DNA of 43,586 nucleotides. Source: DASZHJ01 sp035581425 (GTDB lineage Bacteria; Pseudomonadota; Alphaproteobacteria; ATCC43930; CGMCC-115725). Of the stretch, positions 40,865 to 43,586 are shown piece by piece (position 1 is the stretch's first letter; every line of letters begins with the position of its first letter). The translations under genes were made by a program, and so were the position numbers. The stretch is from positions 1 through 43,586 of the forward strand of contig DATJVP010000083.1 in assembly GCA_035581425.1 (NCBI GenBank). The letters run 5' to 3'. Under the pieces are notes generated by a model, which was not told where the DNA came from, did not search any database, and saw nothing but the letters and a program-made list of their open reading frames with translations.

Positions 40865-41746
40865 CTAGCCGACGGCCACCGGCCTATGCCCCCAATCGCT
40901 CACGCCGTGATACGTCTTCACTTCCCAGGTCTCGTCATCGACCTCGCGCGCGCCCCAACCGATCTCGAACCAGAACCCTGAGGGCGTGACCCCGTAGAAG
41001 GAGACCATGCGGTCGTTCTGGTGCCGTCCGAGGTTCAAGGCGATGGGAACGCCGATGTCCTGCGCGCGATAGAATGAGGCGCCGACATCATCGAGCGAAT
41101 TCGTCTCGAACATCACGTGATTAAGGCGCTTCGGAAAAGGTAGCGCCGCGAAGGCAAGCGAATGGTGACGCGGATTGACGTGCAGGAACACCACATGCAC
41201 CGGCGTTCCCATCAATTCGGTGTCGACGTAGTCCGTGAGCCGAAATCCCAGGACATCGCGGTAGAAGCGCTCCGTCCTCACGACGTCCTTCGCGTTGATG
41301 AGGACGTGCCCCATCCCCCGCGTTCCGGTCTTGAAGCCGGAGGCGATCTTGCTGCTCCGAAAAGCCCGGAGCCCGAGCGCCGGTCCCTGGAAAATCTCGA
41401 TGCGGATGCCGTTGGGATCCTCGAAGTGGAACATCTCCTGGACGCCGCGCGACTCGAGCTCGGCATCGGTGGCCGCGCGCACGGCGATGCCGGCACGCAC
41501 GAGTTTGTCGCGCGCCGCACCCAGCACGATCGTGTCGGCAACCTCCCACCCGATATAGACGGCGTCGTCCGCCGGCCCCTGATGCAGGAGGAAGCGGTGG
41601 TCGTGTCCGTCCATGCGTAGCGGCAGGGCACCGTCGGGTCGCGGCGCCGCGATCGAGAGGCCGAGCATCTCCGTGGCAAAGCGCCGCCATGCCTCGATGT
41701 CGCTGACCTCGAGGCCGAGATAGCCGAGTTGCGCTTCCAAGTTCAC
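40865..41746 (-). CDS. Type I extradiol ring-cleavage dioxygenase (VOC family)
   Basis: Fe(II)-dependent meta-cleavage dioxygenase related to biphenyl-2,3-diol 1,2-dioxygenase (BphC/HsaC), 293 residues in two VOC modules. The iron ligands are in place: His147 (GMGHVLINAKD), His210 (RLNHVMFE) and Glu261 (FWFEIGW). His195 (NPRHHSLAF) and His241 are at the catalytic positions. The start is GTG 41746, with a GGGAGAG ribosome site. The frame is open to 41815 but those residues are not family-like. The substrate is unknown. No other meta-cleavage pathway gene is adjacent. Confidence 0.9.
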   Translation of the reverse strand: MNLEAQLGYLGLEVSDIEAWRRFATEMLGLSIAAPRPDGALPLRMDGHDHRFLLHQGPADDAVYIGWEVADTIVLGAARDKLVRAGIAVRAATDAELESRGVQEMFHFEDPNGIRIEIFQGPALGLRAFRSSKIASGFKTGTRGMGHVLINAKDVVRTERFYRDVLGFRLTDYVDTELMGTPVHVVFLHVNPRHHSLAFAALPFPKRLNHVMFETNSLDDVGASFYRAQDIGVPIALNLGRHQNDRMVSFYGVTPSGFWFEIGWGAREVDDETWEVKTYHGVSDWGHRPVAVG

Positions 41747-41854
41747 GGTCGCTCTCCCGCGGCGGTGGGTAAACCTGCTCGCCGGGCGACTATAGCCCAA
41801 CCGCCGCATCGGCACAGCGCCGGCGCGCGACTCGCTCGCGCGTGCGGCGCCTCG

Positions 41855-42910
41855 TCAGCGCAGCCCCGCGTTGAATTTCTCGAGTGCCGCGCCGCCGGGG
41901 ATGAGGTCCGCCTCGGCCAAGGAATTCAACGGCTTGGCCGCAGTGTGCAAGTGTCCGTGCAGGTCCTGCGGCTCCGGGTCGACGTAGAGCAGGCCCGTGA
42001 CGATCTCGCCATCGGCTTGCCGCTCCTGCAGGTAGTTCATCGCGGAAATGCGGTTGTGCGGATCGTAGTCCGTATGGAGTTTGCGCAGGTGAAGCAGGGA
42101 GCCGTCGTGCTGCACCACCTGCTCGACCGTGCCGGGCGCATAGTCCGCGGTGATCTCCTCGCGGCCCGTGATGAAGTCGAGGCGATTCACGGCCTCGTTG
42201 TGCGCGCGGACGTAATCGAAGCTCTTGGTCGAGCCCGGGTGGTTATTGAAGGCGACGCAGGGGCTGATGCAGTCGATGAAAGCGGCGCCATTGTGGGCGA
42301 TCGCCCCCTTGATCAGCGGCACGAGCTGCGCCTTGTCGCCGGAGAAGCTGCGCGCGACATAGGTTGCGCCGAGCTGCAACGCCATACCGATCATGTCGAG
42401 CGAGGCGTCGGTATTGACGGCGCCACGCTTGCTCTTGGAGCCGGGGTCGGCGGTCGCGGAGAATTGGCCTTTGGTCAGGCCGTAAACCCCATTGTTCTCG
42501 ACGATATAGACCATGTTGACGCCGCGGCGGATCGAATGCGCGAACTGCCCGAGGCCGATCGACGCCGAATCCCCGTCGCCGGAAACGCCGAGATAGATGA
42601 GGTCACGGTTGGCGAGATTGGCGCCGGTGAGCACCGAGGGCATCCGTCCGTGCACGCTGTTGAAGCCGTGCGAGGCGCCGAGGAAATAGGTCGGGGTCTT
42701 CGAGGAGCAGCCGATGCCCGAGAGCTTTGCGATGCGGTGCGGCTGCAAGTCTAGCTCGAAGCAGGCCTGGATGATCGCAGCGCTAATGGAGTCGTGGCCG
42801 CAACCCGCGCAGAGCGTCGAGACGGCGCCCTCGTAATCGCGTCGGGTGAAACCGAGTTTGTTGGTGGGAAGCTGCGGATGATGCAGCTTCGGCTTCGCGA
42901 GATAGGTCAT
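41855..42910 (-). CDS. korB: 2-oxoacid:ferredoxin oxidoreductase, beta subunit
   Basis: TPP-binding subunit (351 residues) of a 2-oxoglutarate-type ferredoxin oxidoreductase, which converts a 2-oxo acid and CoA to acyl-CoA, CO2 and reduced ferredoxin. The Fe-S cysteines include Cys34 and Cys37 (TLCAGCGHD) and the Cys of SGIGCSSKTP. The TPP motif is VSGDGDSASIGLGQF, ending VENNGVYGLTKGQ. ISPCVAFNNH supplies the last conserved Cys. It is coupled to korA by an ATGA overlap. Confidence 0.93.
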   Translation of the reverse strand: MTYLAKPKLHHPQLPTNKLGFTRRDYEGAVSTLCAGCGHDSISAAIIQACFELDLQPHRIAKLSGIGCSSKTPTYFLGASHGFNSVHGRMPSVLTGANLANRDLIYLGVSGDGDSASIGLGQFAHSIRRGVNMVYIVENNGVYGLTKGQFSATADPGSKSKRGAVNTDASLDMIGMALQLGATYVARSFSGDKAQLVPLIKGAIAHNGAAFIDCISPCVAFNNHPGSTKSFDYVRAHNEAVNRLDFITGREEITADYAPGTVEQVVQHDGSLLHLRKLHTDYDPHNRISAMNYLQERQADGEIVTGLLYVDPEPQDLHGHLHTAAKPLNSLAEADLIPGGAALEKFNAGLR

Positions 42911-43586
42911 GGCACCGCCTTCCGGAGCGGGGTAACCGTGAGCGCCGAAAGCTTCTCGGCGATGGCGCGGGTGATGAAGCGCTCGGTGATCGGCGTGCCG
43001 TCGTAATGCAGCACCGGTACCAAGCGGACGGAGTCGATCGAGCCCTCGCTCATGAGGAGAGTGCGGAGCTGTGCATCGCGGTTTTGCTCCACGACGAAGA
43101 CCTTGTCGTGGTCCGCGACGAAGCGTAGCACCTCGTCGGAGAACGGAAAGCCGCGGAGCCTCAGCGTGTCGAGATGGATGCCGCGTTCCTCGAGGACGCC
43201 GAGGGCCTCTCGCATGGCCGGCGCGGTCGAGCCGAAATAGATGACGCCAAAGCGCGTGGGATGCTTAGCATTCTCGCGCACCGGCGCAGGCACCAACTTC
43301 TTCGCGGTATCGAATTTCCGCAATAGGCGGTCCATGTTGTCGACGTAGACCGGCCCCTCCTCGCTGTAGCGGGCGTAGCGGTCCTTCGTCGTGCCGCGCG
43401 CGAAATAGGCGCCGCGCGCGGGATGCGTTCCCGGCAAGGTCCGATAGGGAATGCCGTCGCCGTCGACGTCGAGGTAGCGGCCAAAATCCTTGCCCGCCTC
43501 GAGCTCCTCGTAAGTCATGACCTTGCCGCGGTCCATGCGCCGGCGATCGTCCCAGGCGAGCGGCTCGCAGAGCCAGTCGTTCATGC
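42907..43586 (-). CDS. korA: 2-oxoacid:ferredoxin oxidoreductase, alpha subunit, C-terminal part
   Basis: C-terminal 225 residues of the partner subunit. The gene continues past the right edge, and the methionine at 43584 is internal. Visible are DGIPYRTLPGTHPARGAYFA, the RYSEEGPVYVDNMDRLLRKF segment and GVIYFGSTAPAMREAL, followed by LRGFPFSDEVLRFVADHD and VVEQNRDAQLRTLL, all typical of the fused gamma-alpha KorA type. It is translated just before korB. Confidence 0.92.
   Translation of the reverse strand, partial: MNDWLCEPLAWDDRRRMDRGKVMTYEELEAGKDFGRYLDVDGDGIPYRTLPGTHPARGAYFARGTTKDRYARYSEEGPVYVDNMDRLLRKFDTAKKLVPAPVRENAKHPTRFGVIYFGSTAPAMREALGVLEERGIHLDTLRLRGFPFSDEVLRFVADHDKVFVVEQNRDAQLRTLLMSEGSIDSVRLVPVLHYDGTPITERFITRAIAEKLSALTVTPLRKAVP

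Overview
GC-rich, gene-dense chromosomal DNA of a proteobacterium, most likely an alphaproteobacterium. This rests on a complete hpnABCDE-shc hopanoid block, several Tat-exported binding proteins and enzymes, many ABC importers with ATGA/GTGA-overlapping genes, and an ECF sigma/zinc anti-sigma pair. No tRNA, rRNA, CRISPR, phage or insertion-sequence genes were seen, and no gap without a gene exceeds about 300 bases. Both ends of the window cut a gene (shc at the left, korA at the right).

Region 1 (1-8696, minus strand). Transcription runs marR, chaC-like, dxr, hpnA, hpnB, hpnC, hpnD, hpnE, shc. dxr feeds the MEP isoprenoid pathway. HpnC, HpnD and HpnE turn farnesyl diphosphate into squalene, Shc cyclises it, and HpnA/HpnB are hopanoid-associated sugar enzymes. 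A long hairpin lies between dxr and hpnA.

Region 2 (8697-15991). This is a catabolic locus. A Rieske oxygenase alpha/beta pair is divergent from the MarR gene. A minus-strand trio follows: a mu-crystallin-like reductase, a bicupin dioxygenase and a DapA-family lyase. A second divergent promoter then leads to a 4,5-dihydroxyphthalate decarboxylase-like protein and aspartate-semialdehyde dehydrogenase. Both divergent gaps hold TTAG/CTAA palindromes sharing a 9-base core, which suggests one regulator.

Region 3 (15984-28066, minus strand). Thioesterase, cobalt-type nitrile hydratase (alpha, beta, activator), a branched-chain (Liv) importer, a DadA-like FAD oxidase, an Asp/Glu-type racemase, an SDR with an altered active site, MscL and an AsmA-family protein. 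The tight overlaps from LivG through the SDR suggest one amide/amino-acid uptake and conversion operon.

Region 4 (28256-33362). MarR plus a TPP-dependent decarboxylase/synthase, convergent with a metallophosphoesterase and CuA-like lipoprotein operon. That operon is divergent from an ECF sigma factor and its zinc-finger anti-sigma. The divergent gap carries two promoters of the same GGAATA-N17-GTNNTA form, one on each strand, so the module is very probably self-regulated by its own sigma factor. This is the strongest regulatory signal in the window.

Region 5 (33448-43586). An RraA-family aldolase, a complete sugar-type ABC importer (Tat-signal binding protein, two permeases, MalK/UgpC ATPase) and an Ldh2-family dehydrogenase are on the plus strand. 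On the minus strand are a DUF1194 secreted vWA-like protein, a type I extradiol dioxygenase and a 2-oxoacid:ferredoxin oxidoreductase (korB, partial korA). A 15-bp-stem hairpin separates the binding-protein gene from its permeases.
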